Notes under the pieces: generated by a model | The model's database searches: none | What the model was told of the DNA's origin: nothing | Seen by the model: the letters and a program-made list of their open reading frames with translations, nothing else | In this document: in pieces, positions 10,176 to 17,882 of the stretch | Layout of the letters: the number at the start of each line of letters is the position of its first letter | How positions within the stretch are numbered: the stretch's first letter is position 1 | Program-made: the position numbers and the translations under genes | Assembly: GCA_021155965.1 (NCBI GenBank) | Contig: JAJNBJ010000002.1 | Location: 324,289 to 388,288, forward strand | Direction: 5' to 3' | DNA from: Flavipsychrobacter sp. | GTDB taxonomy: Bacteria > Bacteroidota > Bacteroidia > Chitinophagales > Chitinophagaceae | Length of the DNA: 64,000 nucleotides

Positions 10176-10216
10176 TTTGCCGTAAATGCCAATGTAGCGT
10201 ATTAAGAATTATACGC

Positions 10217-11152
10217 TTAAATATGCTGTTTAAAATATTCTAAGGTTCTTTTCAGCCCCTCGTGCCTGTCAATTTTGGGCTCCCAGCCGAGTATATTTTT
10301 TGCCTTTGTAATGTTTGGCTGGCGTTGCTTGGGATCATCCTGCGGCAATGGCTCATACACTATTTTAGACTTAGAGCCTGTCAGTTTCAAAACTTCCTCA
10401 GCAAACTGCAGCAATGTTATCTCCGATGGGTTGCCAATATTTACCGGGCGGCTGTAATCAGAAAGTAACAGTCGGTATATACCATCAACAAGGTCATCCA
10501 CATAACAGAAAGAGCGGGTTTGGGAACCATCCCCATACACGGTGATGTTCTCGCCTCTTAAAGCCTGGCTCATAAATGTAGGCAGCGCACGGCCATCATC
10601 GAGCCGCATACGCGGGCCATAGGTATTGAATATCCTGATGATCCTTGTTTCTACATCATGAAAAGTATGGTAAGCCATAGTAATGCTTTCCATGAAACGC
10701 TTTGCTTCATCATACACACCGCGCGGGCCTACGGGGTTTACATTGCCCCAGTACTCTTCTGTTTGCGGGTGCTCCAATGGGTCGCCATAAACTTCTGATG
10801 TTGACGCCACCAATATCCGTGAGCCTTTAGACTTTGCCAGGCCTAACAAATTATGGGTGCCTAATGCGCCCACTTTCAGCGTTTGTATTGGCATCTTCAG
10901 ATAGTCTATGGGACTTGCAGGAGATGCAAAATGAAGGATGTAATCAATATTACCCGGTACATGCACGAACTTGGTAACATCGTGGTGGTAGAACTGGAAC
11001 TCCTTAACCGGGAACAAGTGTTCGATGTTCTTGATGTTACCTGTAAGCAGGTTATCCATGCCTATAACCTCGTAGCCTTCTTTCAAAAAGCGGTCGCACA
11101 GGTGCGAGCCCAGGAAACCTGCTGCACCGGTAATAAGAATGCGTTTAGCCAT
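10217..11152 (-). CDS. uxs: UDP-glucuronate decarboxylase (UDP-xylose synthase)
   Basis: This 311-residue extended short-chain dehydrogenase/reductase converts UDP-glucuronate to UDP-xylose with tightly bound NAD. Visible features are the Rossmann motif GAAGFLG (residues 9-15), [14 protein letters not shown], the [11 protein letters not shown] motif typical of UXS enzymes, the catalytic serine region [10 protein letters not shown], the YDEAK active-site pair (YxxxK), and [10 protein letters not shown]. The family match is strong, including length. UDP-glucose 6-dehydrogenase, which makes its substrate, lies immediately upstream in the same orientation, so the pair forms a UDP-xylose branch for cell-surface polysaccharide or glycoprotein. 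A repeat-filled 205-bp gap separates them. Confidence 0.92.
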   Translation of the reverse strand: MAKRILITGAAGFLGSHLCDRFLKEGYEVIGMDNLLTGNIKNIEHLFPVKEFQFYHHDVTKFVHVPGNIDYILHFASPASPIDYLKMPIQTLKVGALGTHNLLGLAKSKGSRILVASTSEVYGDPLEHPQTEEYWGNVNPVGPRGVYDEAKRFMESITMAYHTFHDVETRIIRIFNTYGPRMRLDDGRALPTFMSQALRGENITVYGDGSQTRSFCYVDDLVDGIYRLLLSDYSRPVNIGNPSEITLLQFAEEVLKLTGSKSKIVYEPLPQDDPKQRQPNITKAKNILGWEPKIDRHEGLKRTLEYFKQHI

Positions 11153-11195
11153 TAAAGTAAAAAGTTAAAAGTTAAAACCTAAAAGTGGCAGCTCG

Positions 11196-11360
11196 TTTTC
11201 AAATTACCACATTTTCAAATTTTTCAAATTAGTCGCCTGAAAACTAGGCAGTAATTTTCAAATTACCACATTTTCAAATTTTCAAATAAGCCGCCTAAAA
11301 GTATGCACTGAAAACTGGGCAGTAATTTTCAAATTACCACATTTTCAAATTTTCAAATTA
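11196..11360. repeat. Three direct copies of a TTTTCAAATTACCACATTTT repeat
   Basis: Near-identical copies lie at about 11196-11231, 11254-11289 and 11325-11360. Each consists of TTTTCAAATTACCACATTTT followed by CAAATTTTCAAAT(T/A)A. Shared linkers (CGCCT.AAA, ACTGAAAACT.GGCAGTAA) show that a longer unit of 58-71 bp was duplicated. The last copy runs into the TAA stop codon of ugd. AT-rich TTTTCAAATT repeats of this type occur between genes in many Bacteroidota. Here they separate ugd from uxs. Confidence 0.8.
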
Positions 11361-12737
11361 ATCAAGCACACCGCGCTCCCTTATATCTGCATGCTGCTTT
11401 GCAACGATGGCATCACGCACCTGCGGGTGAATGATCTTCCTGCCAATGCTCTCATAATAAAAGTTCAGGCCCTGCATTTTTTCAAGCGAATACACATTCC
11501 TTCCGTCGAATATCGCCGGATGTTTGAGCTGTCCGTAAATACGCTCAAAATCAGGGTTGCGGAATTCGCTCCATTCTGTTACCACAATCAGGGCACTTAC
11601 ACCATTCGCACAATCGTACAGGTCTGTTGCATAATATACTTTGTCCCCAATTAGCTGTTTTACATTATTAATTGCCTCGGGGTCAAAAACACGCAGCTTT
11701 GCACCGGCATCCAGCAATTCGCTGATGAGTTGTAAAGCGGGGGCATCCCTTATATCATCTGTCTCAGGCTTGAATGCCAGTCCCCATATAGCAAATGTAT
11801 AGCCGGAGAGATCGCTGCCGAAATAGTTCTTCACTTTGCAGCCCAACACCTTTTTTTGCTCCTCGTTCACCCTCATCACCGTTTTCACAAGTTGGTAGTC
11901 ATAATCAGCTTCCTGTGCTGTATGTGCGAGCGCTTTCACATCCTTCGGAAAGCAACTGCCGCCGTAGCCTATGCCCGGGAACAGGAACCGCTTCCCTATC
12001 CTGCCATCGCTGCCCATGCCAATACGCACCCAGTCAACATTTGCGCCGGTTTTCTCGCACAGATTGGCCATTTCGTTCATGAACGAGATACGCATGGCAA
12101 GGTATGAGTTGGCAGCATACTTGGTCATTTCAGACGAGCGCTCATCCATAAAGTAAATAGGGTTACCCTGCCTCACATATGGCTGGTACAGTTCGTCCAT
12201 TACTTTTTTTGCCCTTTCAGAAGAGGTGCCTATAACTACCCTGTCCGGTTTCAGAAAATCATCAACCGCCACGCCTTCCCGCAAAAATTCAGGGTTTGAT
12301 ACTACGTCAAAAAGATCGGGAGAGAGGTTTTGCACAAGTACATTATGCACCTTTTCCGCAGTGCCTACAGGTACCGTGCTTTTATTAACGATAACGGTGT
12401 ACTGCGTAATGATCTTACTTAGGGATGCTGCTACATCCAGCACATACTGCAGGTCGGCAGAGCCATCTTTACCGGGAGGGGTAGGCAGCGCAAGGAATAT
12501 CACTTTGGCATTTTTAATGCCATCTGCCAGCGAAGTGGTAAAATGTATCCTTTTTTCCTTTATGTTACGTTCCAGCAACACATCCAGCCCCGGCTCATAA
12601 ATGGGCGATTTTCCTCCCTTAAGGTCACTTATTTTTTTTTCGTTTATATCAATGCAGGTTACGTTATTCCCTGTCTCTGCAAAACAAGTGCCCGTCACTA
12701 AACCAACATAGCCGGTACCAATAATTGCTATTTGCAT
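11358..12737 (-). CDS. ugd: UDP-glucose 6-dehydrogenase
   Basis: This 459-residue enzyme carries out the NAD-dependent two-step oxidation of UDP-glucose to UDP-glucuronate. Its GTGYVG nucleotide-binding motif is at residues 7-12. NKSTVPVGTAEKV lies near 118-130, FLREGVAVDDFLKPDRVVIG near 151-170, and the catalytic cysteine is C262 in GYGGSCFPKDVKAL. The C-terminal UDP-binding domain includes WGLAFKPETDDIRDAPAL and VTEWSEFRNPDF. All diagnostic residues are present and the length is normal. It stands upstream of uxs, which uses its product. A TACATTTG element on the minus strand sits 24 nt before the start codon. Confidence 0.95.
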   Translation of the reverse strand: MQIAIIGTGYVGLVTGTCFAETGNNVTCIDINEKKISDLKGGKSPIYEPGLDVLLERNIKEKRIHFTTSLADGIKNAKVIFLALPTPPGKDGSADLQYVLDVAASLSKIITQYTVIVNKSTVPVGTAEKVHNVLVQNLSPDLFDVVSNPEFLREGVAVDDFLKPDRVVIGTSSERAKKVMDELYQPYVRQGNPIYFMDERSSEMTKYAANSYLAMRISFMNEMANLCEKTGANVDWVRIGMGSDGRIGKRFLFPGIGYGGSCFPKDVKALAHTAQEADYDYQLVKTVMRVNEEQKKVLGCKVKNYFGSDLSGYTFAIWGLAFKPETDDIRDAPALQLISELLDAGAKLRVFDPEAINNVKQLIGDKVYYATDLYDCANGVSALIVVTEWSEFRNPDFERIYGQLKHPAIFDGRNVYSLEKMQGLNFYYESIGRKIIHPQVRDAIVAKQHADIRERGVLD

Positions 12738-12977
12738 TCTTTATATGTGTTGTCCGTTAGCAAATGTAAATGATTATTTGTGGAGATGGTAGTTAGTAGG
12801 AACATTTTTTTGCTAAGAAATGCGCGAGGGCGGGTTATCAATAACTGGCATAACTAAAGGGCGCGAGAGTTAGCGCAGCGCTCGCGTGCCTGCAGAAATC
12901 AGCCAGTCTGAGACAGGAATTCAAGGCACAAAAGCTACATTTCCCACACAAGCTGGCTTTACCAGGTGATTAATAAC
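12738..12977. other. Gene-free leader region between ugd and clpS (first part)
   Basis: No coding frame is convincing here. The stretch holds a -7-like element for ugd at 12761-12768 and a GC-rich palindromic patch around 12860-12895 (CGCGAG...AGCGCAGCGCT...CTCGCG). It also has TATCAATAACTGGCATAAC (about 12837-12855), which is echoed by TTAATAACTGGCACAG at 12970-12985 at the head of the following repeat element. The two TAACTGGCA copies suggest a duplicated binding site. Confidence 0.4.
12761..12768 (-). promoter_or_regulatory. Possible -7 element for ugd (TACATTTG on the minus strand)
   Basis: CAAATGTA on the plus strand reads TACATTTG on the minus strand, a match to TAnnTTTG, 24 nt before the ugd start. 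No matching TTTG lies 19-21 bp further upstream. Confidence 0.35.
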
Positions 12978-13112
12978 TGGCACAGATTTTGCTGCATTTA
13001 ACTGCCAGTTCTTTGAAATATTGTATTGTAGTTTACTTTAACCGCCGCCCACAGCGCGCTATTGATGATCAATCACAATGTGCGCAACCGGTGCGCAAAT
13101 AGTGCGCAAATA
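12978..13112 (+). repeat. Modular intergenic element C: TGGCAC head, palindrome and three 11-bp iterons
   Basis: TGGCACAGATTTTGCTG (12978-12994) has GG-N10-GC spacing, as in a sigma-54 promoter. GCCAGTTCTTTG (13004-13015) and GCCCACAGCGCG (13047-13058) also occur, as GGCAGTTCTTTG and GCCCACAGCGCG, in element A at 19276. They are followed by the palindrome ATTGATGATCAAT (13061-13073), six bases, and three head-to-tail 11-bp units GTGCGCAACCG, GTGCGCAAATA and GTGCGCAAATA (13080-13112). The palindrome-6 bp-iterons block recurs inverted at 52042-52093. The element lies 130 bp before clpS. Confidence 0.7.
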
Positions 13113-13206
13113 TAAATGCATATATCCACTGAATTATAGCGTCATATACATACAGGTGTTGTTACAAAAAAAATCACGAAAAAGACACGCTATAAAATGG
13201 AAAACA

Positions 13207-13238
13207 TTTTCCCAAATCCATCTTCTTTCTTATTTTTG
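13207..13238 (+). promoter_or_regulatory. Probable clpS promoter (TTTT-N20-TATTTTTG)
   Basis: TATTTTTG at 13231-13238 is an exact TAnnTTTG -7 element. TTTT at 13207-13210 is one base off TTTG, at 20-bp spacing. The -7 element ends only 4 nt before the ATG at 13243, so the transcript would be leaderless or nearly so. Confidence 0.5.
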
Positions 13239-13242
13239 CCAT

Positions 13243-13545
13243 ATGAGCAGTGAAAAAGAGTTCATTTTAAGCACAAAATGGAGGCCGCAGGAGCAGGGGG
13301 ATACAGCGGTTGTGGCGGAAGAGTTACACAACCTTATTGTCTGGAACGATGACGTAAATACCTTCGACTGGGTCATTGAATCGCTGGTAGATATTTGCGG
13401 GCATGAAGCTTTGCAGGCTGAGCAATGTGCGCTCATCATTCATCATAAAGGCAAGTGCGGGGTGAAAAGGGGAAGCTTTGAAGACCTGCGACCGCAGGCC
13501 GAAGCACTTATAGACAGGGGCATACAAGCCACTATCGATTATTAG
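13243..13545 (+). CDS. clpS: ATP-dependent Clp protease adaptor ClpS
   Basis: ClpS delivers N-end-rule substrates to the ClpAP or ClpCP protease in the cytoplasm. The 100-residue protein starting at ATG 13243 has the ClpS core: LIVWNDDVNTFDWVIESLVDICGH (the NDD.NT segment contributes to the N-degron pocket), then ALIIHHKGKCGVKRGSFEDLRPQAEALIDRGIQATI. The frame stays open for 55 more codons upstream, but that stretch is not ClpS-like and crosses the iteron element and promoter, so I chose the internal ATG. The stop codon overlaps the stop of the convergent gene at 13542 by four bases. Confidence 0.88.
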   Translation: MSSEKEFILSTKWRPQEQGDTAVVAEELHNLIVWNDDVNTFDWVIESLVDICGHEALQAEQCALIIHHKGKCGVKRGSFEDLRPQAEALIDRGIQATIDY

Positions 13546-14021
13546 TACAAACAGAAATCAACCAGCATACGGTTACGGAAGAACAGGCGCAGCATCTTAC
13601 CCTCGTAGGAGTAGTGCATCTCTTGCTTCGATTCCCTGATGGTCATATCGTGCGGGGGGCCTAGTATTTTCAGGGCCTGGCTTATATCCGTCTGGCCGGA
13701 TTTTAATTTCCGGGCAAGGCCGTTATCAAAAGTGGGCTTCACTACCGGCGTGGATGTGAAGGAAAACTTCTCCGGTAACTCTGACTTTTTATTCCAGCTG
13801 ATAATAAGGTTCGTATTGCCGTGGGTGTAATACCACATTACACGTTTTTTGCTTTCTTCTATTTTAGCGGGAGTGCCTAAAAGATTGGTTATCTTCTGCT
13901 GGGTAACCGATGGAGGCGTTAGATTGATGAATGAGAGTAATTCATCGCTATTCTTATCTGTGGCCATGCAAAAATTGCTCATGGCTAACAAAAGGGCAGA
14001 TATCAACAACACTTTTCGCAT
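13542..14021 (-). CDS. Secreted protein of unknown function
   Basis: The protein has 159 residues if started at ATG 14021 (an in-frame GTG sits two codons upstream). The signal peptide is MRKVLLISALLLAMSNFCMA. The mature part has SVTQQKITNLLGTPAKIEESKKRVMWYYTHGNTNLIISWNKKS and a second, similar-looking segment SQALKILGPPHDMTIRESKQEMHYSYEGKMLRLFFRN. Both have the shape of a SmpA/OmlA-like fold (helix, LG.P, then strands), suggesting two repeats of a BLIP-type domain. That assignment is tentative. The gene is convergent with clpS, with a 4-nt shared stop region. Confidence 0.6.
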   Translation of the reverse strand: MRKVLLISALLLAMSNFCMATDKNSDELLSFINLTPPSVTQQKITNLLGTPAKIEESKKRVMWYYTHGNTNLIISWNKKSELPEKFSFTSTPVVKPTFDNGLARKLKSGQTDISQALKILGPPHDMTIRESKQEMHYSYEGKMLRLFFRNRMLVDFCLY

Positions 14022-14173
14022 ATGCACAACGTTTATCCGGTTTACGTTTTTATTAACGCAGGGAGGGCTAAATTAGTATTTTTTCTATAAAAATGCCGCT
14101 CCATATGGTAAAGTACAAATACTATGCCATTTAGCGGTAAATTGCATGACAAACAGTTAATGAATTTAATACT

Positions 14174-14641
14174 ATGACAGGACAGCATAATTATTCGCTT
14201 ACAATAACCTGGACTGGCAACCGCGGCCAAGGCACTACCGGCTATAAGGATTACGACCGTAACCACACCTTATCCGTGCAGGGCAAACCGGATATTTTAT
14301 GCTCATCGGATACGGCTTTCAGGGGCGATGCAACAAGGCACAATCCCGAGGATATGCTGGTGGCTTCCCTTTCGTCGTGCCATATGCTGTGGTACCTGCA
14401 CCTGTGCGCCGATGCAGGCATTGTAGTGACCGGCTATACAGATAACGCAACGGGTGTATTGCAGGAATCGCCGAATGGCGGGCATTTTACCAATGTTACG
14501 CTTCATCCGGTTGTTACGGTAACGGATGCTTCTATGATAGAAAAAGCGAATGAGTTGCATGATATTGCCCATAAAAAGTGCTTTATTGCCAACTCTGTGA
14601 ATTTCCCGGTATTGCATGAACCGCAGTGCAGGACAAAATAA
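14174..14641 (+). CDS. OsmC family protein
   Basis: This 155-residue protein belongs to the OsmC/Ohr superfamily of thiol peroxidases, which reduce organic hydroperoxides. The two conserved cysteines are C69 in SLSSCHM and C136 in HKKCFIANSV. The surrounding sequence NPEDMLVASLSSCHMLWYLHLC follows the family pattern. It resembles the OsmC/YhfA branch more than classical Ohr. It stands alone, between a divergent secreted-protein gene and a peptidase gene. A cytoplasmic antioxidant role is inferred from family and intact cysteines. Confidence 0.85.
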   Translation: MTGQHNYSLTITWTGNRGQGTTGYKDYDRNHTLSVQGKPDILCSSDTAFRGDATRHNPEDMLVASLSSCHMLWYLHLCADAGIVVTGYTDNATGVLQESPNGGHFTNVTLHPVVTVTDASMIEKANELHDIAHKKCFIANSVNFPVLHEPQCRTK

Positions 14642-14725
14642 CCCGAAACTTCACCCTGCTACACCAGGCTATATACGGTTAATGTGCCTTTTACACATTA
14701 TTTTTACCACTTTCAAAGATCAGAT

Positions 14726-16906
14726 ATGCGTAAAATTTACTGGCTTTTAGCAGCCATACTTTGTGTACACAGTGCTTATGGACAAGGAACAAAACAGATA
14801 ACCCTTGAGGACATCTGGAAGAACGGCACTTTCAAAGTGAAGGATGTACCCGGCTTTAAAGCTATGAAGGATGGCAAACACTATACACAACTGGATAAAG
14901 ACGGAGATAGTGCATGGATAAACGTTTATAACCTGGAAACAGGCGCAAAAGAGAAAACGATCTTCAGCGTAAACAGCATGGGAGCGATCGTAAAAAAGAA
15001 AAATATTACCATTGAGGATTACACCTTTAGCGAGGATGAAAAGAACATACTATTATTCACTAATGGCGAACATGTATACCGCCACTCCGTTAACTACCAT
15101 GTTTTCTCCTATAATATTGAAACAAAGAAAGCAGAAATAGTGGATTTTACACCTATCATGCATGCGACCTATTCTCCTGATGCAAAAAGTGTGGCTTTCG
15201 TAATGAACAATAACCTTTATTATAAGGAGCTTGCAAAGGGTAATCTTGTGAATGTGACGACAGATGGTGAGAAAAACAAGATCATTAACGGCAATTGTGA
15301 TTGGGTATATGAGGAAGAGTTCTCGTTCACAAAAGCATTTCAATGGTCGCCGGACGGGAAATATATCGCCTATTACCGTTTTGATGAAAGAAAGGTGCCT
15401 GAATATGCCATGGCGAAATATACCGGCCTGTACCCCGAACAATACACTTATAAATACCCGAAGGCAGGGGAAGTGAATTCTGAAGTCAGTATCAACATTT
15501 ACAGCCTGGAGAAGAAGGAAAGCGAAACTGCAGAGCTGGGCAGCAACAAAGACCAATATGTGCCGCGGATAAAATGGACGAACGACCCGTCGAAATTGTG
15601 CATTTACCGGCTGAACAGGCTGCAGAATAAACTGGAACTGCTTCGCGCAGATGCTGCGAGCGGCACAACCGAAGTGATCTATACAGACTCAAACAAATAC
15701 TTCATAGACATTAACGATGAGATCACCTTTCTGCCTGACGGGCACTCGGTTATTTTGAGCAGTGAGCGGAACGGCTATGCACACTTATATAACTGGAACT
15801 GGCAAACGAAACAAATGAACGACCTTACGCCCGGCAATTATGATATTGATGGCCTTACTGGTATCGACATCCCCAGGAAACTGGTGTACTATACATCAAC
15901 CGAATCATCACCCCTGGAGCGGAGATTGTATGCAGTGGAATGGAGCGGCCAAAACAAAAAATGCCTTACCCCCGAAAAAGGTGTACACGCCATTACCCCA
16001 TGCGCAGGCTATAACTTCTTTATAGATAAGAGCTCAACCATCAGTTCAGTGCCGGTATATACACTGCGCGATGCAGGCGGCAAAGTGATCCGCACACTTG
16101 AAGACAACAAAGCCCTTGCCGGCAAAATGAAGGAGTATGCCATGGGTGAAATACAGATGGTTAAATTTCGTGGGGTTAATGAAGACCTGAATGCATGGAT
16201 GATCACACCTCCGGGTTTTGACAAGAACAAAAAATACCCGGTGCTGATGTACCAGTACAGCGGCCCCGGTTCGCAGGAAGTTGCAGACAGGTTCCCGCTG
16301 GGTAATTACTGGTGGCACCAGATGCTGGCGCAGAAGGGATATATTGTAGTTTGCGTGGATGGCACAGGCACGGGACACAGGGGCGAAGAATTCCGTAAAA
16401 AAACTTACCTGCAACTGGGCAAACTGGAAAGCGATGACCAGATAGCAGTTGCCAAAAACCTTGGCAACCTGCCCTATGTAGACAAAAACCGCATAGGCAT
16501 ATGGGGATGGAGCTATGGCGGTTTTATGAGTGCCACCTGCCTGATGAAGGGTAATGATGTGTTCAAAGCTGCCATATCTGTAGCGCCTGTTACCAACTGG
16601 CGCTATTACGACAATATTTATACAGAGCGCTACATGCGCACACCACAGGAAAACCCTAAAGGTTATGATGACAATGCCCCCGAAAAAATGGCTGCGAACC
16701 TGAAAGGAAAATTATTGCTGGTGCATGGCACTGCTGATGACAACGTCCATTTCCAGAACTCTGTAATGCTTGCCAATGCGCTTATTGCTGCAGGAAAGGA
16801 ATACGATAGCGAATACTACCCGGATAAAGCGCATAGCATATCAGGCGGCGCTACGCGCCTGCATTTGTATAACCGCATGACCGAATTTATCCTGAAGAAC
16901 CTGTAG
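14726..16906 (+). CDS. Dipeptidyl peptidase IV-like serine peptidase (S9B)
   Basis: This exported exopeptidase removes N-terminal dipeptides, typically Xaa-Pro. I use ATG 14726 (726 residues) because it gives a proper signal peptide (MRKIYWLLAAILCVHSAYG-Q); the earlier ATG at 14684 would put 14 polar residues in front. The N-terminal beta-propeller contains DWVYEEEF, the double-glutamate loop that holds the substrate amino terminus in DPP-IV. The C-terminal alpha/beta hydrolase domain has S606 in GWSYGG, D681 or D682 in HGTADDNVHF and H713 in DKAHSISGG, completing the triad. Length and motifs fit periplasmic DPP-IV of Bacteroidota. It probably acts in peptide nutrition; no adjacent peptide transporter is visible. 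Confidence 0.93.
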   Translation: MRKIYWLLAAILCVHSAYGQGTKQITLEDIWKNGTFKVKDVPGFKAMKDGKHYTQLDKDGDSAWINVYNLETGAKEKTIFSVNSMGAIVKKKNITIEDYTFSEDEKNILLFTNGEHVYRHSVNYHVFSYNIETKKAEIVDFTPIMHATYSPDAKSVAFVMNNNLYYKELAKGNLVNVTTDGEKNKIINGNCDWVYEEEFSFTKAFQWSPDGKYIAYYRFDERKVPEYAMAKYTGLYPEQYTYKYPKAGEVNSEVSINIYSLEKKESETAELGSNKDQYVPRIKWTNDPSKLCIYRLNRLQNKLELLRADAASGTTEVIYTDSNKYFIDINDEITFLPDGHSVILSSERNGYAHLYNWNWQTKQMNDLTPGNYDIDGLTGIDIPRKLVYYTSTESSPLERRLYAVEWSGQNKKCLTPEKGVHAITPCAGYNFFIDKSSTISSVPVYTLRDAGGKVIRTLEDNKALAGKMKEYAMGEIQMVKFRGVNEDLNAWMITPPGFDKNKKYPVLMYQYSGPGSQEVADRFPLGNYWWHQMLAQKGYIVVCVDGTGTGHRGEEFRKKTYLQLGKLESDDQIAVAKNLGNLPYVDKNRIGIWGWSYGGFMSATCLMKGNDVFKAAISVAPVTNWRYYDNIYTERYMRTPQENPKGYDDNAPEKMAANLKGKLLLVHGTADDNVHFQNSVMLANALIAAGKEYDSEYYPDKAHSISGGATRLHLYNRMTEFILKNL

Positions 16907-16926
16907 CATATTTTAACAAGGCAAAT

Positions 16927-16957
16927 TTTGACTGCCGCTGTTAAGACTTTACTTTTG
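16927..16957 (+). promoter_or_regulatory. Bacteroidota promoter TTTG-N19-TACTTTTG
   Basis: TTTG at 16927-16930 and TACTTTTG at 16950-16957 match both consensus boxes with 19-bp spacing. The -7 box ends 7 nt before ATG 16965 and 34 nt before ATG 16992, so the first start would be leaderless and the second would have a short leader. Confidence 0.65.
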
Positions 16958-16964
16958 GGTATTA

Positions 16965-17882
16965 ATGTACAATAACGGCAAATTATTACCCATGCGTAAT
17001 GCCTATAAGCTTGCACACCGAATAGTATTACCAGGCTTTAATGGTGCTACCCTGTTTTCTACCTGGAAGGTATTTACACAAAAAATAAAACCGCTGCGCC
17101 TTCAGGAACGGGCGGCGGCTGTTACCTATAACTTCCTGATGGCAATGCCACCTACTTTCCTGTTCCTGTTCTCGCTGATACCTTACCTGCCATTGAAGAA
17201 TGTGGAGCAAACCATACTCAACACCATAAAGCTGCTCTCCCCTAACAACAGCTTTTATTACAATGTGCGCAGCGTGGTGAACGACCTGATGCATAAGCAA
17301 CACCGGGATGCGCTGTCTTTTGGTATCTTACTGGTATTATTCTTCTCCTCTAATGGTATTATAGGACTTATCCGCAGCTTTGAGAACAATGCATCGCTTT
17401 ATGTAAAAAGGTCGGCATTGCGCCGCCGCTGGACAGCTATAAAGCTTACTGTAATGCTCATTTGCCTGATTATAGCAGGTATCTCAGTACTTGTTTTCCA
17501 GAGCAGGGGTCTCAACCCATTGCTGCGGAGAACATTCCATAGTGTATGGGCAGTGAAGACCGTGAGCTTTATTATACTGGCGATCATTGTTTTTATAGCC
17601 ATTTCCCTCATTTATACTTATGGGCCATCGCTGAAGCACAGGTTCAGGTTTGTATCCACAGGGTCAGTGTTTGCCACGCTGTCATCAATTATTGCAACGG
17701 CAGTTTTTTTCTTTTTGGTGAACCACTTCCTGCACTATAATAAAGTATATGGCTCTATAGGCACGCTTATAGCCTTTATGGTGTGGGTATGGCTGAACAC
17801 CGTTATCATATTACTGGGCTACGAACTGAATGTAAGTATATTGCAGGGAAAATTATCGAAAGAGACGGATGAACCAGAATAA
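16965..17882 (+). CDS. YihY/BrkB family inner-membrane protein
   Basis: This polytopic membrane protein belongs to the family once called RNase BN. About six transmembrane segments are visible: AAVTYNFLMAMPPTFLFLFSLIPYL, SFGILLVLFFSSNGIIGLI, LTVMLICLIIAGISVLVF, VSFIILAIIVFIAISLIYTY, TLSSIIATAVFFFLVNHFL and GTLIAFMVWVWLNTVIILLGYELN. The final YELN motif and the LRLQERAAAVTYNFLMAMPP entry are family hallmarks. The function is unknown; RNase activity has been discredited for the family. The start is either 16965 (305 residues) or 16992 (296 residues), and the promoter position slightly favours the second. The 3' end overlaps the next gene by 14 nt, suggesting translational coupling. Confidence 0.85.
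   Translation: MYNNGKLLPMRNAYKLAHRIVLPGFNGATLFSTWKVFTQKIKPLRLQERAAAVTYNFLMAMPPTFLFLFSLIPYLPLKNVEQTILNTIKLLSPNNSFYYNVRSVVNDLMHKQHRDALSFGILLVLFFSSNGIIGLIRSFENNASLYVKRSALRRRWTAIKLTVMLICLIIAGISVLVFQSRGLNPLLRRTFHSVWAVKTVSFIILAIIVFIAISLIYTYGPSLKHRFRFVSTGSVFATLSSIIATAVFFFLVNHFLHYNKVYGSIGTLIAFMVWVWLNTVIILLGYELNVSILQGKLSKETDEPE

Noticed and set aside
13078-13242. N-terminal extension of ClpS in the same open frame
   Set aside because: The extension has no ClpS similarity and crosses the iterons and the TAnnTTTG promoter; the ATG at 13243 gives the normal length.
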